14,189 bases of DNA. It comes from Pseudomonadota bacterium. Its GTDB lineage: Bacteria; Pseudomonadota; Gammaproteobacteria; Halothiobacillales; Halothiobacillaceae. This document shows positions 1 to 5,499 of the stretch, in pieces. The notes under the pieces are model-generated. The model was not told the DNA's origin. It saw only the letters and a list, made by a program, of their open reading frames with translations, and made no database searches. The DNA lies in the NCBI GenBank assembly GCA_021795795.1, contig JAJYPA010000174.1, positions 1-14,189 of the forward strand. The letters are read 5' to 3'. Numbering within the stretch: the first letter of the stretch is position 1; every line of letters starts with the position of its first letter. The position numbers and the translations under genes were made by a program.

Positions 1-102
1 CCTATGCAGGTCATTGTGGCTGCCATGCGCAGGCTGCTGCATATCGCCTTCGGTGTGCTCAAATCGGGGCAACCATTCAATCCCAATCATGCCCTTGCAT
101 AA
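1..102 (+). CDS. IS110-family transposase, C-terminal end (5' part outside window)
   Basis: Reading frame 1 is open from the first base and stops at TAA 100-102, giving 33 residues. The segment MRRLLHIAFGVLKSGQPFNP closely matches the C-terminal tail typical of IS110/IS116/IS902 (Transposase_20) transposases, which commonly end in an AAMRKLLHxxYGVLKSGxPFxP-like stretch. These enzymes are DEDD recombinases that use an element-encoded bridge/seek RNA to choose their target. Only the tail is visible, so the IS110 versus IS1111 subgroup and the integrity of the gene cannot be judged. It ends 155 bases before iscB on the same strand. The family call rests on remembered family consensus, not on a search. 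Confidence 0.75.
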   Translation, partial: PMQVIVAAMRRLLHIAFGVLKSGQPFNPNHALA

Positions 103-257
103 ACCGGTTCAAGACGGTATCTGTCGGATAAGGATTAAACAGCAAGCTGGGAGTAGCGCAAGCCGTGTCCTTGTAGTATGCGTCGTCCGAAAAAAGCCCC
201 GATAACTTTGCCGAGGCACACTTTACCCGCGATAGCGGAGACTGAAAAGGTAGCGAT
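103..257 (+). ncRNA. Probable omega RNA scaffold of the adjacent IscB
   Basis: IscB proteins use an omega RNA encoded directly upstream of the gene, with the guide at its 5' end. This segment has no convincing ORF and can form several stems: ACCG 103-106 with CGGT 115-118; ATAAGGA 128-134 with TCCTTGT 168-174 (one G-U pair); and CCGC 227-230 with GCGG 235-238 around a GATA loop. The last hairpin is followed by the iscB Shine-Dalgarno AAAAGG (245-250), as in characterised omega RNAs that run up to the nuclease start codon. A longer-range match also exists (63-70 with 196-203, 8 bp). The guide would be roughly the 16-20 bases just 5' of about position 103. At about 155 nt the scaffold would be short for the family, so the 5' end could lie further left, inside the transposase tail. 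An alternative is that part of the segment is the IS110 right end or its bridge RNA. Confidence 0.55.
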
Positions 258-1637
258 ATGCAGAACAGAGTATTGGTATTGGACAGGAACCGGCAGCCAC
301 TCATGCCCTGTCATCCGGCCAGGGCGCGGGAGTTGTTGCGGGAGGGGAAGGCGGCGGTGTTCCGGCGCTATCCGTTCGTCATCGTCCTGAAGCACCGGGA
401 GGGCGGTGAAAAGCAGGAATTGGTGGAAAAGCTGGATCCGGGCAGCAAAACCACCGGCATTGCCTTGGTGGCTTTGTTCGCCCGCCGCGGACCCACCGTT
501 ATCTGGGCGGCAGAACTGGAGCATCGCGGCGCGGCCATTCACAAGGCGCTGGAGCAGCGGAGCGGGCATCGACGGCATCGGCGGGGAAATCTGCGGTACC
601 GGGAACCCCGGTTCGACAACCGCACCAAGTCTGCCGGCTGGTTGCCGCCGTCTCTACAGCACCGGGTGGACACCACCTGGACCTGGGTGGCGCGGTGTGG
701 TCGATGGGCGCCCGTAACCCGCCTCTCGCAGGAGTTGGTGAAGTTCGACCTACAGGCCCTGGAGAACCCGGAGATTTCCGGAACGGAATACCAGCAGGGC
801 ACCCTTTGGGGCTACGAAGTGAAGGAATATCTGCTGGAGAAGTGGGGCCGGACCTGCGTGTATTGCGACGCCGAGATGGTGCCCCTGGAGGTGGATCATA
901 TTCATCCAAAAGGTAAGGGCGGCACCGACCGGGTGAGCAACCTCACCATTGCCTGCCACGACTGTAACCAGGAAAAAGACCAGCAGCCCTTGGATCAGTT
1001 CCTGAAAACGGGCAAGGGCCGGCGCCGGCGCATGCAGGCCAACGCCCAAGCGTTCGCGGGCAAGGACGCGAAGAAGATCGCGCGACGGAAGACCCATGAG
1101 GAAACCAGACTGCAGCGGATACAACGTCAGGCGAAGGCCCCGCTGAAAGACGCCGCCGCCGTAAACAGTACCCGCTGGGCTTTGTACACGGCGTTGCAAC
1201 AGACCGGGTTGCCGGTGGAGACCGGCAGCGGCGGGCGCACGAAGTGGAACCGAAGTCAGCAACAGTATCCGAAGGCGCACTGGATGGACGCCGCGTGCGT
1301 CGGAGCCAGTGGTGCCTCCGTGCGGTTGAACCCGGGTCATCAGCCTTTGCTGATCGGAGCCAAGTGGCACGGTGAGCGGCAACGCGCGCGGCTGGATAAA
1401 AACGGATTCCCGGTGGGACACAAAGCGGTGACCAAATTCTCGTGGGGGTTCCAGACGGGGGACATGGTGAGGGCGGTGGTACCCAAGGGCAAGCTTGCGG
1501 GAACCCATGTGGGACGCGTGGCCATTCGCGCGCGGCCGTCCTTCGCCCTGTCCACGGCGGCATTCGAGAAGCCATTCGATGTTCACCCGAAGTATTTGAC
1601 CATTTTACACAGGAGCGACGGTTATGCTTACCACTAA
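258..1637 (+). CDS. iscB: IscB RNA-guided HNH/RuvC endonuclease
   Basis: This is a 459-residue protein with the full IscB domain order. It has an N-terminal PLMP domain (PLMP at 14-17), RuvC-I (LDPGSKTTGIAL, D60), an arginine-rich bridge helix (about 101-122), RuvC-II (QELVKFD, E159), an inserted HNH domain (about 195-245) and RuvC-III (HWMDAACVGA, H341 and D344). The HNH domain has zinc pairs C200/C203 and C233/C236, a DHIH motif with D213/H214, and N228. A C-terminal TAM-interaction-like region follows, ending in PKYLTILHRSDGYAY. Family members cut double-stranded DNA matching the guide of an omega RNA next to a TAM, and are ancestors of Cas9. All catalytic residues I can identify are present and the length is normal, so the enzyme should be active. 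The ATG follows AAAAGG with 7 bases between. The only plausible RNA locus is the segment directly upstream. Confidence 0.95.
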   Translation: MQNRVLVLDRNRQPLMPCHPARARELLREGKAAVFRRYPFVIVLKHREGGEKQELVEKLDPGSKTTGIALVALFARRGPTVIWAAELEHRGAAIHKALEQRSGHRRHRRGNLRYREPRFDNRTKSAGWLPPSLQHRVDTTWTWVARCGRWAPVTRLSQELVKFDLQALENPEISGTEYQQGTLWGYEVKEYLLEKWGRTCVYCDAEMVPLEVDHIHPKGKGGTDRVSNLTIACHDCNQEKDQQPLDQFLKTGKGRRRRMQANAQAFAGKDAKKIARRKTHEETRLQRIQRQAKAPLKDAAAVNSTRWALYTALQQTGLPVETGSGGRTKWNRSQQQYPKAHWMDAACVGASGASVRLNPGHQPLLIGAKWHGERQRARLDKNGFPVGHKAVTKFSWGFQTGDMVRAVVPKGKLAGTHVGRVAIRARPSFALSTAAFEKPFDVHPKYLTILHRSDGYAYH

Positions 1638-1653
1638 AGAAGGGGCGCTTCAC

Positions 1654-1685
1654 CTCCAGCTAAACGCTCGGCGTTATAGCTTGAG
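1654..1685 (+). repeat. Imperfect palindrome: putative right-end hairpin of the IscB element (or terminator-like stem)
   Basis: Arm 1654-1667 pairs with arm 1671-1685 around a TCG loop, giving about 13 base pairs with one bulged A (1676) and one C-U mismatch (1657/1682). The inner stem is AACGC/GCGTT and the middle stem AGCTA/TAGCT. A subterminal hairpin with a bulge at the 3' end is the recognition structure of IS200/IS605-type TnpA, and IscB elements commonly carry one just after the gene. No T-run follows, which argues against a simple intrinsic terminator, though it could still weaken read-through into the gene at 1717. Confidence 0.6.
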
Positions 1686-1716
1686 TACCCGCGCTGAATT
1701 CTGATGGATGTGACAG

Positions 1717-2091
1717 GTGACCACCGATCTGGAGTGGATTCAATCTGCCGCACAGGCAGTAGGCTTCCAGTGGAGCAAAGACCCGGAAATTACGCATGAT
1801 GGGCTGTGGATAACCTCTCCGGCAGAGCACTACAGAACGTACTGGAATCCCCTGAAACAGGATAGCGATGCCTTTCAGTTGATGGTCTTGTTGGGTATTT
1901 CGATTACACCCTATCCAGTGTTCGAGCCGGAGAAGCATTCCGTCATAGCGAAGCGGCATCAGAGCGGCGACACGGATACGCAGGACTACCACAACCCCAC
2001 GGAGGTCGTGGAGATCTACGGTGATAGTCCTGCCGTGGCTACGCGCCGTGCCATTGTCCGATGCGCTGCTGCTATTGACGTAACCAAGTAG
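1717..2091 (+). CDS. Phage-like hypothetical protein, paralog A (WNPL...DAF family)
   Basis: This is a 124-residue protein of unknown function. Its pattern is an N-terminal TDLEWIQSAA helix, HDGLWI, YWNPLKQDSDAFQLMVLLGI, and a C-terminal ATRRAIVRCAAAI helix. Small proteins with a WNPL-DxDAxxL-LGI core and a TRRAIVRAAA tail are common in phages and prophages, and this resembles the phage ABA-sandwich type. It is clearly paralogous to the protein at 4476-4871: HDGLWIT, TYWNPL, TPYPV, KHSVIAKR, NPTEVVE and the C-terminal helix are shared. GTG 1717 is the best start because it aligns with the paralog's MTDLE start, and GACAGG just upstream is only a weak ribosome binding site. It begins right after the presumed right end of the IscB element, so its original promoter may have been displaced. 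Confidence 0.75.
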   Translation: MTTDLEWIQSAAQAVGFQWSKDPEITHDGLWITSPAEHYRTYWNPLKQDSDAFQLMVLLGISITPYPVFEPEKHSVIAKRHQSGDTDTQDYHNPTEVVEIYGDSPAVATRRAIVRCAAAIDVTK

Positions 2092-2129
2092 CAGTCTAGG
2101 CATTTTATACCAAATGAATGGAGATCATC

Positions 2130-2627
2130 ATGTCATTATTTTGCAGAGATAGAATGGCTTGTCCGTTATGTTATTCCGGGCGGGTACAAGACCTGGGACT
2201 GAGGTATCGGTGTAAATCCTGTTGGAATGAATGGGATACCCCTACTGGTATCATGAAAAAGCTAGCTCGTGAGGAGCTTGACCTCAAGGAAGCCGAGGCG
2301 GGAAAAGCCAAAGCCGAAACCTTCGACCTTGTGGCGCACCTGTATCGTCAGCGTGACTTTTCCCTACGCACCTTTGGTCCAGGTGAGCGTACTGCTGGCG
2401 TGTTGGACCACATTCGCAAGGAACTGGTGGAGATCGAAGCCGACCCAGCGGATATCACAGAGTGGGTGGATGTAATTCTGCTGGCGCTGGACGGTGCTTG
2501 GCGGGCCGGCCATGCGCCGGAGGCCATCGCGTCCGCCATCACTGACAAACAGACCCGCAATGAGGCCCGGCAGTGGCCGGATTGGCGGACGGCGGAGCCG
2601 GGGAAGGCGATAGAGCATGTGCGGTAA
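2130..2627 (+). CDS. Zinc-ribbon plus DUF550 (MazZ-like) dATP/dGTP pyrophosphohydrolase
   Basis: This is a 165-residue protein. An N-terminal zinc ribbon (C11xxC14 and C28xxC31) is followed by a short charged linker and a DUF550 domain from about residue 65 to the end. The domain shows FDLVAHLYRQRDFSLRTFGPG, DHIRKELVEIE, EWVDVILLALDGAWRAGH, and a KQxxNExRxWPDW end, all typical of the family. The metal-binding acidic set of the MazG fold is E98, E101, E111 and D114. Family members hydrolyse dNTPs to dNMP and PPi. MazZ of 2-aminoadenine phages makes dGMP and removes dATP, but most DUF550 carriers lack the Z pathway, and no purZ is seen here. The in-frame ATG at 2118 was rejected because GGAG at 2120-2123 is well placed for ATG 2130. 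The dNMP kinase at 3841 fits a joint role in nucleotide supply. Confidence 0.85.
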   Translation: MSLFCRDRMACPLCYSGRVQDLGLRYRCKSCWNEWDTPTGIMKKLAREELDLKEAEAGKAKAETFDLVAHLYRQRDFSLRTFGPGERTAGVLDHIRKELVEIEADPADITEWVDVILLALDGAWRAGHAPEAIASAITDKQTRNEARQWPDWRTAEPGKAIEHVR

Positions 2628-2702
2628 CAAACCGACGAGATCTAAAGAATCATCTTGGTCATCGTTTGGTTATCCAGAAACCATCCTCAAAAGGAGTATT
2701 TG

Positions 2703-3524
2703 ATGAAAAAATTCCGTCTGTTGTTCCTCCCAGTCATCGTCCTGTCCCTGGCCGGCTGCTCGCAGTCCGTCCCCACGGGATCCGTCGGAATCTGGCATAA
2801 CCGGTTCACGGGCTATATCAACAAATCCATTGCGCATCCCGGTTTTCACGTTACGCTGATCCACGGGATCATCCCCGTGGACACGACGCAGACCATGGCC
2901 GAAGTACAAAACATGCACCCAAGGGATGAGCATGGCGTCCAGATGAAGGCGGTGACCGTGGTGGTGCAGTATTCCCTGATCCCAAACCGCGTACCGCTGT
3001 TTTACCGGGAAACCAAGCAGATTCAGGAAGAGCCGCATACGGACTACAACACGGTGGGCTTGCGTATGCTGGACCACTCGGCCATCCCCTACGCGGTACA
3101 GATCGCTACAGAAGGCAGCACCCCGCAGAAAATCGCGGCGCATCTGGATACCTATGCGCAGACTATCAAGAAAGTGCTCAATGAGCGACTGCACAAGCTG
3201 TACCCCAAGATCGACCCGTACATCATCAATTCGGTGACAGTACCGACTTTTGACCTGCCGTTGAGCATTCAGAAGCAGGTGAACGCCAAGGCCGGGTTCC
3301 AAGCTGAACTGGAAACCATCAAGGCTGCCGAGGTAGTCCAGGTCCAGAAGAAGAAATTGGCCTCGCTGCAGGCAGCCGTACAGGCCGACGCGCTGGCGGA
3401 GGCGGCCAAGGCGTCCGGATTGACCCCCGGTCAGATCGTGGCCTGGGAAAGGGCGCGCGCCTTGTACACCCTGTCCCACAATGCCAGCGGCCCGGTGAAC
3501 CGGGTGGTCATGACCAAGAACTAG
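2703..3524 (+). CDS. SPFH/Band 7 (prohibitin-like) domain lipoprotein
   Basis: This is a 273-residue protein. It starts with a lipoprotein signal peptide (MKKF, a hydrophobic run, lipobox LAGC with the lipidated Cys at 19). The mature part begins PTGSVGIWHNRFTGYINKSIAHPGFH, the entry strand pattern of Band 7/SPFH domains, followed by VQMKAVTVVVQYSL. A predicted coiled-coil, alanine- and lysine-rich helix (about 195-245) follows, as in prohibitins and HflK/C. SPFH proteins form ring or cage scaffolds on membranes and modulate proteases or membrane order. Here anchoring would be by lipid rather than a transmembrane helix, which is unusual. ATG 2703 has a strong AAGGAG 6 bases upstream and fits the signal peptide, whereas the upstream start at 2655 would add 16 residues and spoil it. 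The role in this element is unknown; superinfection or envelope protection is speculation. Confidence 0.8.
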   Translation: MKKFRLLFLPVIVLSLAGCSQSVPTGSVGIWHNRFTGYINKSIAHPGFHVTLIHGIIPVDTTQTMAEVQNMHPRDEHGVQMKAVTVVVQYSLIPNRVPLFYRETKQIQEEPHTDYNTVGLRMLDHSAIPYAVQIATEGSTPQKIAAHLDTYAQTIKKVLNERLHKLYPKIDPYIINSVTVPTFDLPLSIQKQVNAKAGFQAELETIKAAEVVQVQKKKLASLQAAVQADALAEAAKASGLTPGQIVAWERARALYTLSHNASGPVNRVVMTKN

Positions 3525-3532
3525 GGGGCGAA

Positions 3533-3844
3533 ATGATTGAGCAGAAAACTTCCAATGCGACATTGGAAATTGCAGGTCCACGGCGGGCGTCTTGGCGACC
3601 GGCAGGTTTTACTGGTTACCTGGCGCGTTCCGTGAAGCTTGCCGAAACCGGTCGTTACCAGGAAGCCCTGTGGGTGGCTGACGACGAATATCAACAATAT
3701 TGCGAAACGGAGGGGATTGATCGCAACCTGAACCAGGTGCATTTCAGGGTTCGCGTGGTCTCAGAAACCTTGATTGGACTGTGGAATGCGGAAAAACTGC
3801 ATGAGGTTCCTGGCGAAGCCGCATCTACCGGAGAACCCGCATGA
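3533..3844 (+). CDS. Hypothetical protein
   Basis: This is a 103-residue protein I do not recognise. It is soluble and mostly helical. The segment ARSVKLAETGRYQEALWVAD resembles a single TPR-like helix pair, and a second helical segment lies around 66-92. There are no cysteine motifs or signal peptide. It starts 8 bases after the SPFH lipoprotein stop, with a GGGGGCGAA ribosome binding site. Its end overlaps the dNMP kinase start by ATGA (3841-3844), so it is probably co-translated with its neighbours. Confidence 0.7.
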   Translation: MIEQKTSNATLEIAGPRRASWRPAGFTGYLARSVKLAETGRYQEALWVADDEYQQYCETEGIDRNLNQVHFRVRVVSETLIGLWNAEKLHEVPGEAASTGEPA

Positions 3845-4479
3845 TTATAGGGCTTACCGGCGCGGCCGGCAGCGGCAAGGACAGCGTTGCAGATATTCTG
3901 GTCGCAGAACACGGATTCCAGCGGATAGCGTTCGCTGATTGTCTGTACGATGAGGTAAGCACAGCTTTTAATGTGTCGGTCGAGTTTCTCAAGAACCGCG
4001 ATACGAAGGAGCGTCAGACCTTTCGATTGTCCATGCGAAACTGCACCGATGCGGAGTTCGTCAGGACGATCCTGCGGATGCACGGCATCTCTCCTTTGAT
4101 GCGGATCTTCTGGCGTTGGAAACCACGGTCACCCTGCCAGATACTTCAGTGGTGGGGGGATTATCGCAGGGCGCAATGCGAATCGTATCTGATCGACAAA
4201 GTGCGCGACCGGTTGATGCTCACTCCAAACACGCATTGGGTCATCACCGACGTGCGATTCCAGAACGAGGCCGACCTGGTGCGGGAGTTTGGTGGGCAAC
4301 TCGGTTTGGTGCTCCGGCCCGTCGTCGAACCGGTGGCGGTCACGTTTCGGAAGTTCTGGCAAACCTGCAACCCGGATATCGTCATTCGTAATGATGGGAC
4401 GCTGGATGATCTGATGGCCGACGTGTGCGCGATGGTCGGGAATCTGCATCGCGTTCACTCGACCGGGGGTGAAAAATGA
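3841..4479 (+). CDS. Deoxynucleoside monophosphate kinase (phage-type DNMK)
   Basis: This is a 212-residue P-loop kinase. The Walker A GAAGSGKDS (7-15) sits at the extreme N-terminus. SPCQILQWWGDYRR (97-110) matches the SPRxLxQxxG lid-region motif of phage dNMP kinases, ITDVRFQNEADLVREFGG (135-152) is the family's signature block, and NPDIVIRNDGTLDDL (177-191) is the usual C-terminal motif. The enzymes phosphorylate dNMPs to dNDPs during phage DNA synthesis, as T4 gene 1 does. It overlaps both neighbours by 4 bases. Together with the DUF550 hydrolase upstream it forms a small nucleotide-metabolism pair: the hydrolase yields dNMPs and the kinase can recycle them. The segment around 60-95 has more aromatic and arginine residues than I expect for the family, but nothing essential appears missing. 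Confidence 0.85.
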   Translation: MIIGLTGAAGSGKDSVADILVAEHGFQRIAFADCLYDEVSTAFNVSVEFLKNRDTKERQTFRLSMRNCTDAEFVRTILRMHGISPLMRIFWRWKPRSPCQILQWWGDYRRAQCESYLIDKVRDRLMLTPNTHWVITDVRFQNEADLVREFGGQLGLVLRPVVEPVAVTFRKFWQTCNPDIVIRNDGTLDDLMADVCAMVGNLHRVHSTGGEK

Positions 4480-4871
4480 CCGACCTGGAATTGATAAAAT
4501 CAGCCGCACTTGCAGCGGGCTTGCAGTGGAGCAACAATCCAGAAATTACCCATGACGGACTGTGGATAACGGCGCCGGCTGAAAAGATCAACACCTACTG
4601 GAACCCGCTTGCTCACGACGGAGACGCTTTTCTTCTGTCCGTGGCGCTTGGGATCACGGTTACACCCTATCCGGTCTACGGTCACGACAAGCATTCCGTT
4701 ATCGCAAAGCGGTATCAACGCGGTGACCTTATGCGCGAAAGGAACCCAACGGAAGTGGTGGAGGTTTACGGAGACAACCCGGCCGCGGCGACACGCAGGG
4801 CCATCGTCCGGTGTGCTGCTGCGATAGGGAGAATTAAAGCGGCAGACCAAAAACTTGACACCCGTGTATGA
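4476..4871 (+). CDS. Phage-like hypothetical protein, paralog B (WNPL...DAF family)
   Basis: This is a 131-residue paralog of the protein at 1717-2091, with conserved PEITHDGLWIT, TYWNPL, GDAF, TPYPV, KHSVIAKR, NPTEVVEVYGD and ATRRAIVRCAAAI. The DNA is also visibly similar through the middle of the gene. ATG 4476 overlaps the dNMP kinase stop (ATGA). Compared with paralog A it carries an extra C-terminal tail of about ten residues (ending KLDTRV). That tail is encoded by the same bases that form the promoter at 4855-4883, suggesting that the gene end and the promoter arrived or evolved together. Function unknown. Confidence 0.8.
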   Translation: MTDLELIKSAALAAGLQWSNNPEITHDGLWITAPAEKINTYWNPLAHDGDAFLLSVALGITVTPYPVYGHDKHSVIAKRYQRGDLMRERNPTEVVEVYGDNPAAATRRAIVRCAAAIGRIKAADQKLDTRV

Positions 4872-4883
4872 TTGATATATAAT
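4855..4883 (+). promoter_or_regulatory. Promoter A: perfect-consensus sigma70 promoter
   Basis: TTGACA (4855-4860), a 17-base spacer and TATAAT (4878-4883) match the sigma70 consensus at all twelve positions and at the ideal spacing. The expected transcription start is near 4890, giving a leader of about 20 bases before ATG 4909, with AAAGGAGG (4896-4903) as a near-ideal Shine-Dalgarno. Such a strong promoter is normally held in check, and it is overlapped by the dyad at 4866-4891. Confidence 0.9.
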
Positions 4884-4891
4884 GGTCATAC
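4866..4891. promoter_or_regulatory. Operator-like dyad over promoter A
   Basis: GTATGA (4866-4871) and TCATAC (4886-4891) are perfect inverted repeats separated by 14 bases. They straddle the -10 element and the expected start site, where a bound dimeric repressor would block RNA polymerase. The same dyad, with one changed base per arm, lies at the same offset in promoter B (12326-12351). The regulator is not in the window. Confidence 0.65.
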
Positions 4892-4908
4892 AATGAAAGG
4901 AGGTATTC

Positions 4909-5115
4909 ATGAGCGCTGATTTTTACCTGAAAAAGCTGGATCAGTTGATGGGTGGGACGATTACCGGGCTGGTTCGCACCGGGCATTATTTGGATGGCGG
5001 TGAGTTTTTCGGTCTGGACATCACGATGCCGGACGGAACGAAAAAGCAGCTGTTGCTGCTGTCGGGTGACGAAGGCAATGCGCCAGGTAGTTTTGAAATT
5101 TTGGACGGCGAATAG
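4909..5115 (+). CDS. Small hypothetical protein, first gene after promoter A
   Basis: This is a 68-residue protein I do not recognise. Its pattern is a short N-terminal helix (FYLKKLDQLMGG) followed by strands (TITGLVRTG, FFGLDITMPDGTKKQLLLLSG), suggesting a small beta-rich fold. It has no cysteine motif and no membrane segment. Its ribosome binding site is the strongest in the window, and as the first cistron of a perfect promoter it should be highly expressed when derepressed. That would fit a regulator, inhibitor or other early protein, but no function can be assigned. Confidence 0.8.
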   Translation: MSADFYLKKLDQLMGGTITGLVRTGHYLDGGEFFGLDITMPDGTKKQLLLLSGDEGNAPGSFEILDGE

Positions 5116-5258
5116 GTCCATGTCGAAACATGAGTGGTCCTACCGATGGTTCTCCCCTCGGCGCGATCCCAAAAGTTTGCCAGCTATATCAGTATATTCG
5201 CGGCTTTACAAGAAGCCCTAAGGCGGAATTCGCCAACCACCGCGATAAGGAGCACCGA
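5116..5258 (+). other. Untranslated gap with two small inverted repeats
   Basis: This is the only sizeable gap in the chain behind promoter A (143 bases). It holds a CATGT-CGAA-ACATG hairpin (5119-5132) and a GGCG/CGCC inverted repeat (5222-5225 and 5231-5234) just before the ribosome binding site of the gene at 5259. These could be RNA processing or stability stems, but the short stems may also be chance. No promoter or T-run terminator is visible. Confidence 0.35.
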
Positions 5259-5471
5259 ATGCGGAAACTGCACGTAGGGACCAGCCCCCTGACCCAACGG
5301 ATTTACGCCGGCCATGTGCTGCAGGATGGTGCAACGTGGGGCGAAGGAAAACAGGACGTTACCGGCGCGGCCTGCGGCGCGGTTTGCGAGTATGCGCTGG
5401 CGATCGGAGAGCCAATAACCGTGACCTGCAATGGCAAGCCGAAGTACGAAATCACGGTGCGCGAATTGTGA
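5259..5471 (+). CDS. Small phage-like protein (resembles DUF7446 family)
   Basis: This is a 70-residue protein: MRKLHVGTSPLTQRIYAGHV, then GATWGEGKQDVT, a helix AACGAVCEYALAIG, and PITVTCNGKPKYEITVREL. I recall this pattern (HVGTSPLTxxIYAGxVLxDGxTW, then KQDVT, then a C-terminal NGKPxYEIxVRxL) from a widespread small phage/prophage family of unknown function annotated DUF7446. ATG 5259 was chosen because AAGGAG lies 8 bases upstream and the family starts here. The longer frame from 5130 lacks a good ribosome binding site and its extra 43 residues look non-coding. Confidence 0.8.
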   Translation: MRKLHVGTSPLTQRIYAGHVLQDGATWGEGKQDVTGAACGAVCEYALAIGEPITVTCNGKPKYEITVREL

Positions 5472-5499
5472 AGCACAGACGTTGAACAGGGAAACCAAG

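Larger units (their letters stand above)
103..1700 (+). mobile_element. Candidate TnpA-less IscB (ISC, IS200/IS605-like) element; boundaries approximate
   Basis: The unit consists of a structured 5' noncoding segment, a complete iscB gene, and a long imperfect hairpin (1654-1685) 17 bases after the iscB stop. This is the usual layout of IscB-only elements, which are mobilised in trans by an IS200/IS605-type TnpA. No Y1 transposase is in the window. The left limit is set just after the IS110 transposase stop codon, because the IS110 reading frame appears native up to that point. The right limit is set after the hairpin and before the GTG start at 1717. Neither end was proven by a target-site comparison. 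Confidence 0.5.

Noticed and set aside
750..1586. Long minus-strand frame (278 residues) across iscB
   Set aside because: It is antisense to the conserved HNH and RuvC-III coding region, with low-complexity composition and no recognised motif.
2075..2110. Possible promoter before the DUF550 gene (TTGACG, then TTTATACC)
   Set aside because: The spacing is over 20 bases and the -10 match is poor. The gene can be transcribed from upstream.
2667..2683. TGGTT/AACCA hairpin upstream of the SPFH lipoprotein gene
   Set aside because: A 5-bp stem with a 7-base loop and no T-run is too weak to call a terminator or attenuator.
2670..3581. Minus-strand frame of 303 residues opposite the SPFH lipoprotein
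   Set aside because: The plus strand has a signal peptide, a ribosome binding site and a domain pattern; the opposite frame is His/Arg/Gly-rich without structure.
5130..5258. N-terminal extension of the DUF7446-like protein from ATG 5130
   Set aside because: It has no good ribosome binding site and its residues do not fit the family, which starts at the ATG following AAGGAG at 5259.
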